DNA of 64,000 nt, from assembly GCA_902784755.1 (NCBI GenBank), contig CACZVX010000001.1, positions 1 to 64,000 of the forward strand. Reading direction: 5' to 3'. This document shows, piece after piece, positions 42,742 through 52,427 of the stretch (its first letter is position 1; each line of letters starts with the position of its first letter). Under the pieces are notes generated by a model. That model searched no databases. It saw only the letters and a program-made list of their open reading frames with translations, and had not been told where the DNA came from. Made by a program: the position numbers and the translations under genes. This DNA comes from an uncultured Prevotellaceae bacterium (GTDB taxonomy: Bacteria; Bacteroidota; Bacteroidia; Bacteroidales; Bacteroidaceae).

Positions 42742-44145
42742 ATGATAACTATGACCGTTAAAGGAAAAATTTGGCCGCTTATAAGGATTTTTGCCTTGTT
42801 TGTTGTCCTGTTAAGTATGTCCCCCTGCATTATTCTTGCCCGTAATTATATGATGAGGGTTTCACTGTTTGACAAACAAGGTTGTGGCTATTCCCTTGAA
42901 ATGCCCGAGGCTTTCCTCTCACAACGGGCTATCGAACGACGGATACGGCAGCGTCTCCAACTAGATTCTACGGATCTTCCTCTTTCGAAATTGTATCTTG
43001 ATAAAATAGCAGCTCGAGGTGTCAGGATAGTATCCCAAAGCAAATGGAACAATTCCGTATTGGTCTTTGGTGATAGTCTTGCTCTTTTGAAATCACTAGG
43101 TGATTTGTCATTTGTTCGTAATATCGAGTTGGTTTATATTGAACCAGATTCGCTGAAAGAATTTGAATGTCCGCGTAGGACTGTCGCATTTCCTGAATTG
43201 GACGGTACTGATGATGCAACAGCTCTACAATTGCATCAAATACATCTTGACCAACTTCATCAGGCAGGCTTTCGGGGAAAAGGTATGATGGTTGCTGTAC
43301 TTGATGGGGGATTCCAATATGCTGATCATATCCCTGCTCTGAAGCGAATAAATAAAATAGGTGAACGTGACTTCGTCTTTCCTCCGTCACATAACATCTA
43401 TCGCGAACACAGTCATGGCATGAAAGTTCTTTCGGTAATGGCTGTCAATGAAAAGAATCTGTTTGAGGGTTCTGCTCCTGAAGCAGATTATTGGTTATTG
43501 AGATGTGAGCAGACACAGACTGAGAGTCGCTCAGAAGAAGACTTTTGGGCAGCTGCAGCTGAATTTGCCGATAGTGTGGGTGTTGATGTCATCAATTCCT
43601 CATTAGGATATTCTGAATACGATGATGACGAGCAGAAATACCCTTATCGCCAATTGGACGGGCATTCTATGATGATTTCGCGTATGGCTTCGATGTTGGC
43701 ACAGAAAGGTATTGTATTGGTATGTAGTGCGGGTAATTCTGGTGATGATTCGTGGAAGAAGATAACAATACCAGCTGATGCTGAGGACGTTCTGACTGTT
43801 GGAGCAGTTACAAGTGATGGCATTAATACCGTATTTAGTAGTGTCGGGCCGACAGCAGATGGTCGTGTAAAGCCGGATGTGATGGCATTGGGTGGCTATT
43901 GTAGCGTTATTAATGCGGACGGTGAGATTGCACAGCAGAATGGAACTTCGTTTGCATCTCCTTTGATAGCTGGAGCTGTTGCTTGTTTGTGGCAAGCTCT
44001 TCCGGATAAAACGGCATGTGAACTTATAGAATTGGTTCGTCAGAGTGGTGACCGTTATCAGTGGCCCGATAATATCTATGGGTATGGCATTCCTGACTTT
44101 GCGAAGATTCTGGAAAAAGAGAAGTCTGTAAATGGGAATAAATAG
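42742..44145 (+). CDS. S8 family (subtilisin-like) serine peptidase
   Basis: 467 residues. Signal peptide or anchor at about 10-33, an N-terminal prodomain-like part (about 35-150), and the catalytic domain with Asp in VAVLDGGFQY (about 188), His in EHSHGMKVLSV (about 225) and Ser in NGTSFASPLIAGA (about 403). The oxyanion Asn is in CSAGNSGDDS. It ends shortly after the domain without a T9SS C-terminal sorting domain. It probably acts in the periplasm. Its TAG stop is directly followed by the xseA ATG, a coupling with no obvious functional reason. Confidence 0.9.
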   Translation: MITMTVKGKIWPLIRIFALFVVLLSMSPCIILARNYMMRVSLFDKQGCGYSLEMPEAFLSQRAIERRIRQRLQLDSTDLPLSKLYLDKIAARGVRIVSQSKWNNSVLVFGDSLALLKSLGDLSFVRNIELVYIEPDSLKEFECPRRTVAFPELDGTDDATALQLHQIHLDQLHQAGFRGKGMMVAVLDGGFQYADHIPALKRINKIGERDFVFPPSHNIYREHSHGMKVLSVMAVNEKNLFEGSAPEADYWLLRCEQTQTESRSEEDFWAAAAEFADSVGVDVINSSLGYSEYDDDEQKYPYRQLDGHSMMISRMASMLAQKGIVLVCSAGNSGDDSWKKITIPADAEDVLTVGAVTSDGINTVFSSVGPTADGRVKPDVMALGGYCSVINADGEIAQQNGTSFASPLIAGAVACLWQALPDKTACELIELVRQSGDRYQWPDNIYGYGIPDFAKILEKEKSVNGNK

Positions 44146-45462
44146 ATGAGGAACACATTGACATTATTTGAACTGAATACATTAGTTCGGGAAACGCTGG
44201 CTCTTGAGATGCCCGATGAATACTGGGTGGAAGCGGAGCTTTCCGAAGCCCGGGAGGTACGTGGTCATTGCTATATGGAACTCATCCAAAAAGAAGAGGG
44301 CTCCAATACGCCTGTAGCTAAGGCGTCAGCTAAGTGTTGGGCCAATACTTGGCAGTTGGTAAAGCCTCATTTTATGCGCATTACAGGGCAGCAGATTCAT
44401 GCAGGCATGAAGGTCATGCTGAAAGTTTTTGCACAATTTCATGAAAGCTATGGCTTTTCTTGGATAGTCACTGATATCGACCCCACTTACACGATGGGTG
44501 ACATGGCCCGAAAGCGTCAGGAGATTATTCGTCTGTTGAAAGAAGAAGGTGTCTTCGAACTTCAAAAAGAACTTCAACTTCCAATGTTTTGTCAGCGAGT
44601 GGCTGTTATTTCTAGTGCAAATGCTGCTGGATACGGTGATTTTGTAAATCAGTTGGAGAACAATGAATACGATTTTCGCTTCCATACACAACTTTTTCCT
44701 GCTACTATGCAAGGTGAAGGGGTGGAGCAAAGTGTTATTTTAGCATTGGAAAAGATTTATAAAATGCATCTAGGCTTTAAGAATAATGAAAAGTTCGATT
44801 GCGTGGTTATTATCCGTGGCGGTGGTGCTACCAGCGACCTTTCAGGCTTTGATACATTAGCTTTAGCAGAAAATGTTGCTAATTTCCCCATTCCTATCAT
44901 CACAGGTATCGGTCATGAGCGGGATGAGAGTGTGCTGGATATGGTAAGCCATACACGAGTGAAGACACCGACTGCAGCAGCAGCTTTTCTTATCAATCAT
45001 TTGAAAGTTGTACTTGACCTCATTGAAGATGCAGAACAGCGTATATCATCGAAAGTCAGGCAGCAGATGGATGTACAAAAAATACAGCTTTTGCATTATT
45101 CACAGCAAATTCCCTCACTTTTCTCACTGGTCAAAACCCGGCAGGAAGCGTGTATCGATAGGCTTCAAAACAATCTTTTGCTATCCATTAGTAGTCGATT
45201 GCAAGAGGAGCATCATTTGTTAGACATTGTCTCCCATAACATACAACCTGTTTTGGAACGTAAAATTCTTCATGAGTGCCATCTGCTAGAGTTGTTGAAA
45301 GAGAAAGTGGAGGCACTGAATCCTGAATTATTACTTCAAAAGGGATATAGCATTACATTTGCCAATGGCAAGGTCGTGAAGGATGGTTCACTCCTGAAGA
45401 CTGGAGATGAACTGGAGACGCGTTTAGCAAAAGGTACCGTCCGTTCAATAGTTAGACAATAA
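44146..45462 (+). CDS. xseA: Exodeoxyribonuclease VII large subunit
   Basis: 438 residues: N-terminal OB-fold (TLFELNTLVRETLALEMPDE, WVEAELSEAREVRGHCYMEL), catalytic core (RVAVISSANAAGYGDFVNQL, CVVIIRGGGATSDLSGFDTL, GIGHERDESVLDMVSHTRVK, TPTAAAAFLINHL) and a long C-terminal coiled coil, closing with ALLQKGYSIT-like NPELLLQKGYSIT. It forms the single-strand-specific nuclease with XseB, encoded 11 bases downstream. Confidence 0.96.
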   Translation: MRNTLTLFELNTLVRETLALEMPDEYWVEAELSEAREVRGHCYMELIQKEEGSNTPVAKASAKCWANTWQLVKPHFMRITGQQIHAGMKVMLKVFAQFHESYGFSWIVTDIDPTYTMGDMARKRQEIIRLLKEEGVFELQKELQLPMFCQRVAVISSANAAGYGDFVNQLENNEYDFRFHTQLFPATMQGEGVEQSVILALEKIYKMHLGFKNNEKFDCVVIIRGGGATSDLSGFDTLALAENVANFPIPIITGIGHERDESVLDMVSHTRVKTPTAAAAFLINHLKVVLDLIEDAEQRISSKVRQQMDVQKIQLLHYSQQIPSLFSLVKTRQEACIDRLQNNLLLSISSRLQEEHHLLDIVSHNIQPVLERKILHECHLLELLKEKVEALNPELLLQKGYSITFANGKVVKDGSLLKTGDELETRLAKGTVRSIVRQ

Positions 45463-45473
45463 AATTTAACAAT

Positions 45474-45656
45474 ATGAAATACGAAGAAGCAATGCGCCAA
45501 CTACAGGAAATTGTGCGCAAAATGGAAAATGACGAACTGGATATTGACCAGATGTCCGAGCAATTGAAGCATGCTCAGGAACTTATCAAATTGTGTCGTG
45601 ATAAGTTAACCAAAACAGACGAGGAAATTCAAAAGCTTCTCAAAGAGGGGAAATAA
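45474..45656 (+). CDS. xseB: Exodeoxyribonuclease VII small subunit
   Basis: 60 residues with the standard pattern YEEAMRQLQEIVRKMENDEL, LDIDQMSEQLKHAQELIKLC and KLTKTDEEIQKLL. All helical, it binds the XseA coiled coil. A terminator follows. Confidence 0.95.
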   Translation: MKYEEAMRQLQEIVRKMENDELDIDQMSEQLKHAQELIKLCRDKLTKTDEEIQKLLKEGK

Positions 45657-45676
45657 AAGATTTTCATCAAAAAACT

Positions 45677-45716
45677 ATAAAGCCTCCTGCAAATCTTCAG
45701 GAGGCTTTATTGTTTC
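45677..45716. terminator. Terminator between xseB and the convergent lipoprotein gene
   Basis: ATAAAGCCTCCTG (45677-45689) and CAGGAGGCTTTAT (45698-45710) form a perfect 13-bp stem with an 8-base loop. T-rich on the plus side and A-rich on the other, so usable both ways. Confidence 0.88.
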
Positions 45717-45730
45717 TGTTTGTCAAGAGA

Positions 45731-46546
45731 TTATTCAAAAAGCTGTGCACGAGATTTCTCAATGTCAGCCTTAAGTTCGGTGAGTTGCTCACGAAGCTTA
45801 TCAACGGTGAGAGCATCCAGCTTCTCAAGGGGGAGAATCACATTGTTGAGGTTAGCAAGATCAGGATGGTATTCAGCGAGATCCTGGAAAGACTCACACA
45901 GCAAGATTGTGCGATAAGTCATGTCTTCAGCATCCTTGTCAGTGAAGTTGGCGAGGAACTTGTCCTGATTATTAGCAATCAGATATATCTGCTCAATGAT
46001 AGAAGATGCAGCAACTTCCCAGTAACGGTTGGCGCGGCCATTCTCCTCTGCAATTTTATAAGCTTGGCTGTTGAGTTCTGTGTATTCCATCTTTTCTGAA
46101 TTTTCATCAATGAATTTCAGAGATGGGTCATTGAGTTCAGCAGCCAACTTCTTGATGGCTGGAGTATAAACGTCTTTCATGTCATAGAGTTTAGCTACCT
46201 CCTTGTCAACCGCATAAACGGCTAAAGCACGATATTTGTAAGACATTGTCTCCAATTTTGAGGCTAGCTCCTCAGGATTAAAAAGATATTCTGGCTTGAC
46301 CTTCTTTTCATCTTGAGAGAGTATGATCTTACCGTCTTGCGTTGTGGAATAGAAAGAAGACGGCTTCAAGCGGAGCCAGAGCTCGGTAAGACTGTCAAGA
46401 TGCATATTCATGCCAGCCTTGATCTGCTGTTCTACGAAAACGTCTGTAGAATCAGTTTCACTGCCATTCTTGGTTTGTTTGTTACCATTGCATCCTGCAA
46501 GCACGATTGCTGCTGCAAATGCGATTACTAATGAGATTTTCTTCAT
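45731..46546 (-). CDS. Hypothetical lipoprotein
   Basis: 271 residues with a clear lipoprotein signal (SLVIAFAAAIVLAGCNGN, Cys at about 19). The mature part is mostly helical and acidic (ALAVYAVDKEVAKLYDMKDV, SSIIEQIYLIANNQDKFLAN, DALTVDKLREQLTELKADIE) with no recognised domain. It lies 46 bases downstream of the ABCG-like transporter gene on the same strand and may be expressed with it. Probably in the periplasm or at the outer-membrane face. Confidence 0.8.
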   Translation of the reverse strand: MKKISLVIAFAAAIVLAGCNGNKQTKNGSETDSTDVFVEQQIKAGMNMHLDSLTELWLRLKPSSFYSTTQDGKIILSQDEKKVKPEYLFNPEELASKLETMSYKYRALAVYAVDKEVAKLYDMKDVYTPAIKKLAAELNDPSLKFIDENSEKMEYTELNSQAYKIAEENGRANRYWEVAASSIIEQIYLIANNQDKFLANFTDKDAEDMTYRTILLCESFQDLAEYHPDLANLNNVILPLEKLDALTVDKLREQLTELKADIEKSRAQLFE

Positions 46547-46592
46547 TGTTCAAAAATTTTTGGTTAATACTATAATTTATATCTTTTCTATA

Positions 46593-49484
46593 TTAATTTT
46601 TTCTGATGTAACGGCCTAGGAAATCAGTATATATGAGAGTGCCTAAAACGATAGCCATGATTAACAAAACCGATAAATTAAACCAAAGTGTCTTGATGGG
46701 TAAATTCCCCAGCTGTTTGTAAGATGAGTAGAATGGAGCACGTCCGTCACGAGTGACAGGAGCCAGATAAATTTGTCCCATCCGGGCTACGATTTTGTTT
46801 TTAATGACTTCGTAAGGGGCAGGTGCCATGTCGTTGATAACAACGCTTTCCAACTTAAGGTTATAATGGTCTGTCCGTATCTTGCGATATTTATCTCGAC
46901 CAATTTCTTTAATACGGTCTGTTACTATTTTATCTGCATCGAGGGTTGCCTGATTGCTGCGCTTACTAATTATCTTGTCGCATTTCTTCATGTAGGTTTT
47001 TAATGATTGGTAATCATAGTTGCCTTGGTAAGGCTCAGCTTCGCAGAATTGAGTCAGACGTGGCAGTTCAGACTTGATTATTGCCATGTGCTTGGTATCT
47101 TGAGGCTTTCCGTTCTCAATCTCGTCATGAAGAGTTTCTAACTGAGAATCAAGTTCGTAAAGGAATGATGCCTGTGTATATTCGTCCTGATACTGGCGCT
47201 GATGATATTTGAAGAGAGGTGCTTCGTATTCGTTGTCAGTGAAAGTGGTCACGGCCAATGCTTCGAAAGCCCATCTTGAAGGTATCACATCACCGATGAG
47301 AGGCACATTGTTAGTTGTGCTCTTGCTGTTGAGGTCACTGAAATCCACTACGAGTCCACAGAGCAGAATCTGGGGAATGAGTAAAATTGGAATAGTTATG
47401 TAGATTGCCACTACGGTGTTGAGGCATTGCGACAACAGCAGACCGATGAGGTTGGCAACAAATGATGTAACAAAAAGGATAAGCCACCATTTCAAGAAGA
47501 GGTCATGATAACCCATTATGGCTTGTCCCAAAAGAACAAAAAGGAATGTCTGGATGAGTGATACAACGGCCATCAGCACAACCTTCGAAGAGATGTAGCT
47601 GCTGTATGACAGGTGGAGGAACTTCTCGCGCTTCAGTAGCGAACGGTCACGAATAATTTCCTCAGCAGAACCACTCATACCCGTAAATATACTCACGATG
47701 ACAGCCATAAATAAGAACGAGACAAAGTTCTTATTGTCCATGATCGTGTAGCCTGATTCTGGAGCATAGCGTGTGAGCCATGAACAGATGATGGCCAATA
47801 GTGGTGCCGAAAGCAGTGTGATGAGCAGGTACTGTTTGTTAGTAATTTTAGTTTTAACATTGCGCTCCAACTGAATTAGGAATTGGCGTATCTTGTCTGG
47901 CTGGTTTTGGTCGGAGTGGGGAATGTCACTGGTGTCAACGTTCTCCATCGTTCCACGCTGCTTCAGATACATTTCGTGCCAGTCCTTAGGACTTTTTTTG
48001 CGCAAGGAACTTATTTTTCCAGTACTGTCGATAGTTTTTTCGTCAATGATATTGAGCAGTAGTTCAGGACTTATATTACCACATAAAGGACAAGTACTTG
48101 TCTCGGCATCAGCATAATTGGCTGCTTTCTTGAAATGGGTAATGGCTTCAATAGGATTTCCGTCAAAGACAGGATAGCCTCCTTTGTCAAGCAGCCAAAG
48201 ACGACTGAAAAGTTTATAGACACTACTGGATGGCTGATGGATAATCACGATGACAAGCCGCCCTTTGTAGGTCTGCTGTTTAAGCAGTCCCATCACGTGT
48301 TCTGTGTCAGCAGAAGACAGGCCAGAAGTAGGTTCATCAAGCATCAAAACAGTTGGCTCTCTGATTAGTTCAAGGGCAATGTTCAGACGCTTACGCTGTC
48401 CGCCTGATATGGTCTTGTTAAGCGGTGATCCCACTTTTAAGTCTTTGATGGATTCCATCTCCAGGCTATTCAGAACTGTTATCACACGCTGCTTGATTTC
48501 TTCCTCGCTCATTCCGTCAAAGCAGAGTCGAGCAGTGTAGTAGAGATTCTGATACACCGTGAGTTCCTCAACGAGTAAGTCATCTTGTGGCACAAAGCCA
48601 ATCAGTCTTTGCACAGCTTCATTATGGGTGTCGTGTCCATTGAGGGTAATACTGCCTTGTTGCGGTTCCAATGTTCCGTTGAGGAGCGAAAGTAGCGTGG
48701 TCTTACCTGTGCCACTGCCTCCCATGATAGCAACTAGTTCTCCGCTGTGAAGGTTGAAACTGAAATTGTGCATACCATTGTCGCTGTTTGGGAACTTGAA
48801 GTTGATGTCGCGACCGCAGAAAGATATTGTTTCTTGTTTTTGCGTGTCCTGATAAACTCGCAACATCGTGGCTCGATAGATTGGGGCACCCTTATGGTTT
48901 TTCAGTACGCCACTTCGGTGCCATATTTCAAACTCACCCGCCCTCAAAGGTATGTCCTCAAGCAGTACTTGGTCATTTCCATAATAGCAAAAGACCATTA
49001 CGCGATCTTTTTCTAGCCATAATGTGCAAAAGTATCCATCATAACCAGGATGAGTCTGAATGCGTACGGTTTCTGACGGCTTGCATTCCACGAAATCGCA
49101 GAATTGCTGGTATAAGGACTCTTCCGTATTCAGTTGCTTCGCAATTTTGATAATTAGTTCGTTATTGCGGTTGAAATGATCTGTAGTTTCTCTGTAGAAT
49201 TCCAAAAGCCGGAGGATAACCGGCATCAAATCCTTTCCTTCAAGTTTGCTCTTCAATCCTTCACAGACAGGAGTTATGGAGACTTCATCGTCAGCTTCTG
49301 ACTGCATTTCGTGCAAATCTACGAAGTCTGTGAAAAGGTCGATGTAAGGTCGTTTGTTTCGGAGTCCTATATCTGCTCCTAAATAGTTATCTATGATTTT
49401 GACGCATTTGTCCAAAGGGGATTTGTTCCTTGCGCTGATGAGTGCAAAGAGATTCAGTAAAGCCGCCAGAACCGCGTCGTTCAT
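46593..49484 (-). CDS. Large ABCG-like ABC transporter (ATPase plus permease)
   Basis: 963 residues from ATG 49484. An N-terminal helical domain (about 1-130), a linker (about 160-215, EIWHRSGVLKNHKGAPIYRA), one ATPase domain (about 230-460: Walker A GGSGTGKTTLL, signature ISGGQRKRLNIAL, Walker B VLMLDEPTSGLSS) and a membrane domain (six helices, about 580-730 and 935-960) with a large extracytoplasmic insertion. A Cys pair (CPLCGN) at about 483 may bind metal. The fusion order ATPase-membrane resembles ABCG/White proteins. Substrate unknown. The promoter box TAACTTTG is 44 bases upstream of the ATG. Confidence 0.88.
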   Translation of the reverse strand: MNDAVLAALLNLFALISARNKSPLDKCVKIIDNYLGADIGLRNKRPYIDLFTDFVDLHEMQSEADDEVSITPVCEGLKSKLEGKDLMPVILRLLEFYRETTDHFNRNNELIIKIAKQLNTEESLYQQFCDFVECKPSETVRIQTHPGYDGYFCTLWLEKDRVMVFCYYGNDQVLLEDIPLRAGEFEIWHRSGVLKNHKGAPIYRATMLRVYQDTQKQETISFCGRDINFKFPNSDNGMHNFSFNLHSGELVAIMGGSGTGKTTLLSLLNGTLEPQQGSITLNGHDTHNEAVQRLIGFVPQDDLLVEELTVYQNLYYTARLCFDGMSEEEIKQRVITVLNSLEMESIKDLKVGSPLNKTISGGQRKRLNIALELIREPTVLMLDEPTSGLSSADTEHVMGLLKQQTYKGRLVIVIIHQPSSSVYKLFSRLWLLDKGGYPVFDGNPIEAITHFKKAANYADAETSTCPLCGNISPELLLNIIDEKTIDSTGKISSLRKKSPKDWHEMYLKQRGTMENVDTSDIPHSDQNQPDKIRQFLIQLERNVKTKITNKQYLLITLLSAPLLAIICSWLTRYAPESGYTIMDNKNFVSFLFMAVIVSIFTGMSGSAEEIIRDRSLLKREKFLHLSYSSYISSKVVLMAVVSLIQTFLFVLLGQAIMGYHDLFLKWWLILFVTSFVANLIGLLLSQCLNTVVAIYITIPILLIPQILLCGLVVDFSDLNSKSTTNNVPLIGDVIPSRWAFEALAVTTFTDNEYEAPLFKYHQRQYQDEYTQASFLYELDSQLETLHDEIENGKPQDTKHMAIIKSELPRLTQFCEAEPYQGNYDYQSLKTYMKKCDKIISKRSNQATLDADKIVTDRIKEIGRDKYRKIRTDHYNLKLESVVINDMAPAPYEVIKNKIVARMGQIYLAPVTRDGRAPFYSSYKQLGNLPIKTLWFNLSVLLIMAIVLGTLIYTDFLGRYIRKN

Positions 49485-49528
49485 AATCAATAGATGTTTA
49501 GTAGTTGCACCATGTGCATATATTGTAG

Positions 49529-49536
49529 CAAAGTTA
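49529..49536 (-). promoter_or_regulatory. -7 box for the ABCG-like gene
   Basis: TAACTTTG on the minus strand, 44 bases before ATG 49484. Confidence 0.6.
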
Positions 49537-49757
49537 ATACAAATAGCTGTTTAAAAGGTAATTCTACCAACAATATTTATATTTTTTAACAGTAGAACGC
49601 TAGTTGTATTGCTTAAAGTGTTAAATATGCAGATGTCTTTTTTTTTGATATTCTTTTCATTTTTACTTTATAGTTTTTTTCATCATTTTGACTCATGTTT
49701 TAGGTAAGGATCATTTGTGGGATCTGTCAGTAGTTTGTAAATTTCCACACAAAAATG

Positions 49758-49788
49758 TTGCAAATATGCTATGTTTTATATACTTTTG
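49758..49788 (+). promoter_or_regulatory. Promoter for ilvE
   Basis: TTG 49758-49760, 20 bases, TACTTTTG 49781-49788, then 40 bases to the ATG. Close to the Bacteroidetes consensus. Confidence 0.7.
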
Positions 49789-49828
49789 CAATCAGAATTG
49801 AATTTCAAAACTAAATATATTAAGCGAA

Positions 49829-50851
49829 ATGAAAAATATCGATTGGGCAAGTCTGTCTTTCGGTTACCGTCAGACGGATTACAATGTACGATGCTACTAT
49901 CGTGATGGTAAATGGGGCGAGATTGAAGTTTGCTCCGATGAGTATCTGAAACTTCACATGGCTGCTACCTGTCTGCATTATGGACAGGAAGCTTTTGAGG
50001 GTCTTAAGGCTTACCGATGCCCTGATGGCAAGGTGCGTGTGTTTCGTATGGAGGAGAACGCAGCCCGTCTGCAGAGCACTTGCCGTGGAATTCTGATGCC
50101 AGAACTTCCAACTGAAATGTTCTGCGAAATGGTGAAGAAGGTTGTTCGTCTGAATCAAGAGTGGATTCCAACTTATGAAAGTGGAGCAACTCTTTACATT
50201 CGTCCGCTGCTCATCGGAACCAGTGCGCAGGTGGGCGTGCATCCTGCTTCAGAATATTGTTTCCTCATCTTTGTAACTCCTGTAGGCCCTTATTTCAAGG
50301 GCGGTTTTGCCACCAATCCTTATGTCATTATCCGTGATCATGACCGTTCAGCTCCTCTCGGCACTGGTATTTATAAGGTGGGTGGTAACTATGCTGCTTC
50401 CCTTTTGGCCAATAAGAAGGCTCACGATCTGGGCTATGCTTGTGAGTTCTATCTCGATGCCAAGGAAAAGAAATACATCGACGAATGTGGTGCTGCTAAC
50501 TTCTTTGGCATTAAAGACAATACCTATGTGACGCCAAAGTCAACGAGTATTCTGCCTTCTATTACTAACAAGAGTCTGATGCAAGTAGCTGAAGACCTGG
50601 GCATGAAAGTGGAGCGTCGTCCTATTCCAGAGGAAGAACTTGCTACGTTTGAAGAGGCAGGAGCCTGTGGAACAGCTGCCGTGATTTCACCTATTTCTAA
50701 GATTGATGATTTGGAGACAGGCAAGAGCTATGTATTCTCTGAGGATGGAAAGCCGGGTGAGATGTCGAAGAAACTCTATGACACGTTGCGTGGCATTCAG
50801 TATGGAACTATAGAGGACAAGCACGGCTGGACAACAGTAGTTATTGACTAA
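49829..50851 (+). CDS. ilvE: Branched-chain amino acid aminotransferase
   Basis: 340 residues, fold type IV PLP enzyme of the BCAT group II size: FGYRQTDYNVRCYYRDGKWG, HYGQEAFEGLKAYRCPDGKV, IRPLLIGTSAQVGVHP, GTGIYKVGGNYAASLLANKK, DECGAANFFGI and EAGACGTAAVISPI. The PLP lysine is expected in FYLDAKEKKYIDECG. It makes Ile, Leu and Val or degrades them. Codon use suggests high expression. Confidence 0.94.
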   Translation: MKNIDWASLSFGYRQTDYNVRCYYRDGKWGEIEVCSDEYLKLHMAATCLHYGQEAFEGLKAYRCPDGKVRVFRMEENAARLQSTCRGILMPELPTEMFCEMVKKVVRLNQEWIPTYESGATLYIRPLLIGTSAQVGVHPASEYCFLIFVTPVGPYFKGGFATNPYVIIRDHDRSAPLGTGIYKVGGNYAASLLANKKAHDLGYACEFYLDAKEKKYIDECGAANFFGIKDNTYVTPKSTSILPSITNKSLMQVAEDLGMKVERRPIPEEELATFEEAGACGTAAVISPISKIDDLETGKSYVFSEDGKPGEMSKKLYDTLRGIQYGTIEDKHGWTTVVID

Positions 50852-50870
50852 ATTAAATAATCACAAGTTT

Positions 50871-51509
50871 ATGGAGAAATCCAGTGTTTACAAAGATCGT
50901 GCCCTTGCCTCGCTAAAAGGCAATTGGGACAAAGGCGTTATTGCCACTATTATTTATTGCGTAATCGTTCTTGCTGGTAGTTCTACTGTAAGTTTCCCCT
51001 TCGGGGAGTATACAGGTTCGGTACTCAGCAGTCTGTGGACTATTCTCTGCATACCTTTGTTATGGGGATTTGCCGTTTATTTTCTCCGTCTTATCCGTAG
51101 GGAAAATACAGATTATGCCCGTCTTTTTGACGGCTATACGGGCAATTGGCAGCGTATCTTCACGACCAATTTGCTCATGTATGTTTATATTATCCTTTGG
51201 ACTTTACTTCTCATAATCCCTGGCATTATCAAGGCCCTCTCTTATAGTATGACTTGTTATATTTTGAAGGATGACCCTGAGCTTTCTAACAATGCCGCCA
51301 TTGAGAAGTCGATGGCTATGATGCACGGACATAAAATGGAACTTTTCCTTTTGGAACTCAGTTTCATCGGCTGGGTAATCCTCAGCATGTTTACTTTTGG
51401 TATCGGTATGCTTCTCGTGGAACCCTATTTGCAGACTACGATAGCACATTATTATGAGGATCTCAAGAAGGAGTATGAGGGCAAGGTAGAATCTGCCACT
51501 GTAGAGTAA
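50871..51509 (+). CDS. DUF975-like integral membrane protein
   Basis: 212 residues from ATG 50871 (a longer frame from 50844 overlaps ilvE). The pattern ALASLKGNWDKGVIATIIYC, IPLLWGFAVYFLRLIRRE, DYARLFDGYTGNWQRIFTTN, LLLIIPGIIKALSYSMTCYI and AIEKSMAMMHGHKMELFLLE is typical of DUF975 proteins. About five membrane helices. Function unknown. It is 19 bases after ilvE and ends before a strong terminator. Confidence 0.85.
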   Translation: MEKSSVYKDRALASLKGNWDKGVIATIIYCVIVLAGSSTVSFPFGEYTGSVLSSLWTILCIPLLWGFAVYFLRLIRRENTDYARLFDGYTGNWQRIFTTNLLMYVYIILWTLLLIIPGIIKALSYSMTCYILKDDPELSNNAAIEKSMAMMHGHKMELFLLELSFIGWVILSMFTFGIGMLLVEPYLQTTIAHYYEDLKKEYEGKVESATVE

Positions 51510-51532
51510 CTCTATCGCAGCAAGGTGTTAAT

Positions 51533-51575
51533 ATTGAAAAGAGGAAGAAGCATTTAACTTCTTCCTCTTTTCAAT
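51533..51575. terminator. Strong terminator between two convergent genes
   Basis: ATTGAAAAGAGGAAGAAG (51533-51550) pairs perfectly over 18 bp with CTTCTTCCTCTTTTCAAT (51558-51575), loop of 7 bases. Confidence 0.9.
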
Positions 51576-51586
51576 ATTTCAAATGT

Positions 51587-52054
51587 CTATTTTATGAAAG
51601 CCAGGTTCTGAACGTCTGTGCCATATTTTTCGGCGATGTTTTTCTCCTGCATTTTAAGGTTCCCGATCTTATAATCGATTTTGGCAATTCCGCCTTCGAG
51701 ATTGGAGATCTCAGCCACCTCCAGAGACGGTTGGGAGTAAAGACCCGCCACCATGCCGTAATTCTTGTTCCGGTGAGCCTTGGCTTTTTCTAGTTTCTTG
51801 TACATATTGTTCTTTTCCTGTTCCAACTTGGCAATCTTCTCATTGATTTCCTTCAGCTGTTTCATGTCAGCGTCGTATGACGAACTGTTCGTGCTGCTCA
51901 TCATGGCTGTATGACTGTCCGTGCCATGAGTGAAATACGTATCTTGGTAATAGTCTTCATTCTTGAAGCACCAATATGCCATTACTACTAGTCCTACCAG
52001 GAATAAGGATGCCATTGCCTTCTTACTGTTCGCAAAAAATTTATGAGTCTTCAT
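51587..52054 (-). CDS. Hypothetical membrane-anchored coiled-coil protein
   Basis: 155 residues. One membrane helix near the N-terminus (about 14-29, SLFLVGLVVMAYWCF), a Ser/Thr-rich segment, then a coiled coil at about 62-92 (QLKEINEKIAKLEQEKNNMY) and a second one at about 118-142 (LEGGIAKIDYKIGNLKMQEK). No family recognised. Own promoter box 65 bases upstream. Confidence 0.75.
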   Translation of the reverse strand: MKTHKFFANSKKAMASLFLVGLVVMAYWCFKNEDYYQDTYFTHGTDSHTAMMSSTNSSSYDADMKQLKEINEKIAKLEQEKNNMYKKLEKAKAHRNKNYGMVAGLYSQPSLEVAEISNLEGGIAKIDYKIGNLKMQEKNIAEKYGTDVQNLAFIK

Positions 52055-52118
52055 AATCTTCTATTTTTAATGTTAATACTATGTTTGTTAATTCTGATGT
52101 TTTGTCGTTTTGACATTG

Positions 52119-52126
52119 CAAATATA
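52119..52126 (-). promoter_or_regulatory. -7 box for the coiled-coil protein gene
   Basis: TATATTTG on the minus strand, 64 bases before ATG 52054. Confidence 0.5.
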
Positions 52127-52352
52127 GGATGGGTTACATTACATTCCAACTTTTTCCATCTTTTTTCCACTGTTTTATTGCGACAATACCCACTTAGATG
52201 TGACAATTTCCCATATACCCCTCAAAATTTGTCGCAAATGCTTTTTTTTAAGGACGGAATGATGCTTAAAGAAGAATTGACGAAATCCATTTGAGAAGTA
52301 TTCCGTTTTTCCAGCATAAGCGTTTTATAAGTGCAAAAAAAGTGACAGAATG

Positions 52353-52384
52353 TTTGGAGGTTTCGGAATTTTTATTTACTTTTG
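52353..52384 (+). promoter_or_regulatory. Promoter for the helical-repeat protein gene
   Basis: TTTG 52353-52356, 20 bases, TACTTTTG 52377-52384, then 43 bases to the ATG. Confidence 0.7.
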
Positions 52385-52427
52385 GGGCAAATTATGACGA
52401 TTTATTAACTCTTTAAATTTTAAGATT

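Larger units (their letters stand above)
49485..49828. other. AT-rich divergent promoter region between the ABCG-like gene and ilvE
   Basis: No gene seen. Very AT-rich, with a T8 run near 49637 and boxes for both flanking genes. Confidence 0.55.
52055..52427. other. Intergenic region, divergent promoters
   Basis: No gene seen. It holds TATATTTG on the minus strand at 52119-52126 and a near-consensus plus-strand promoter at 52353-52384. Confidence 0.55.
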
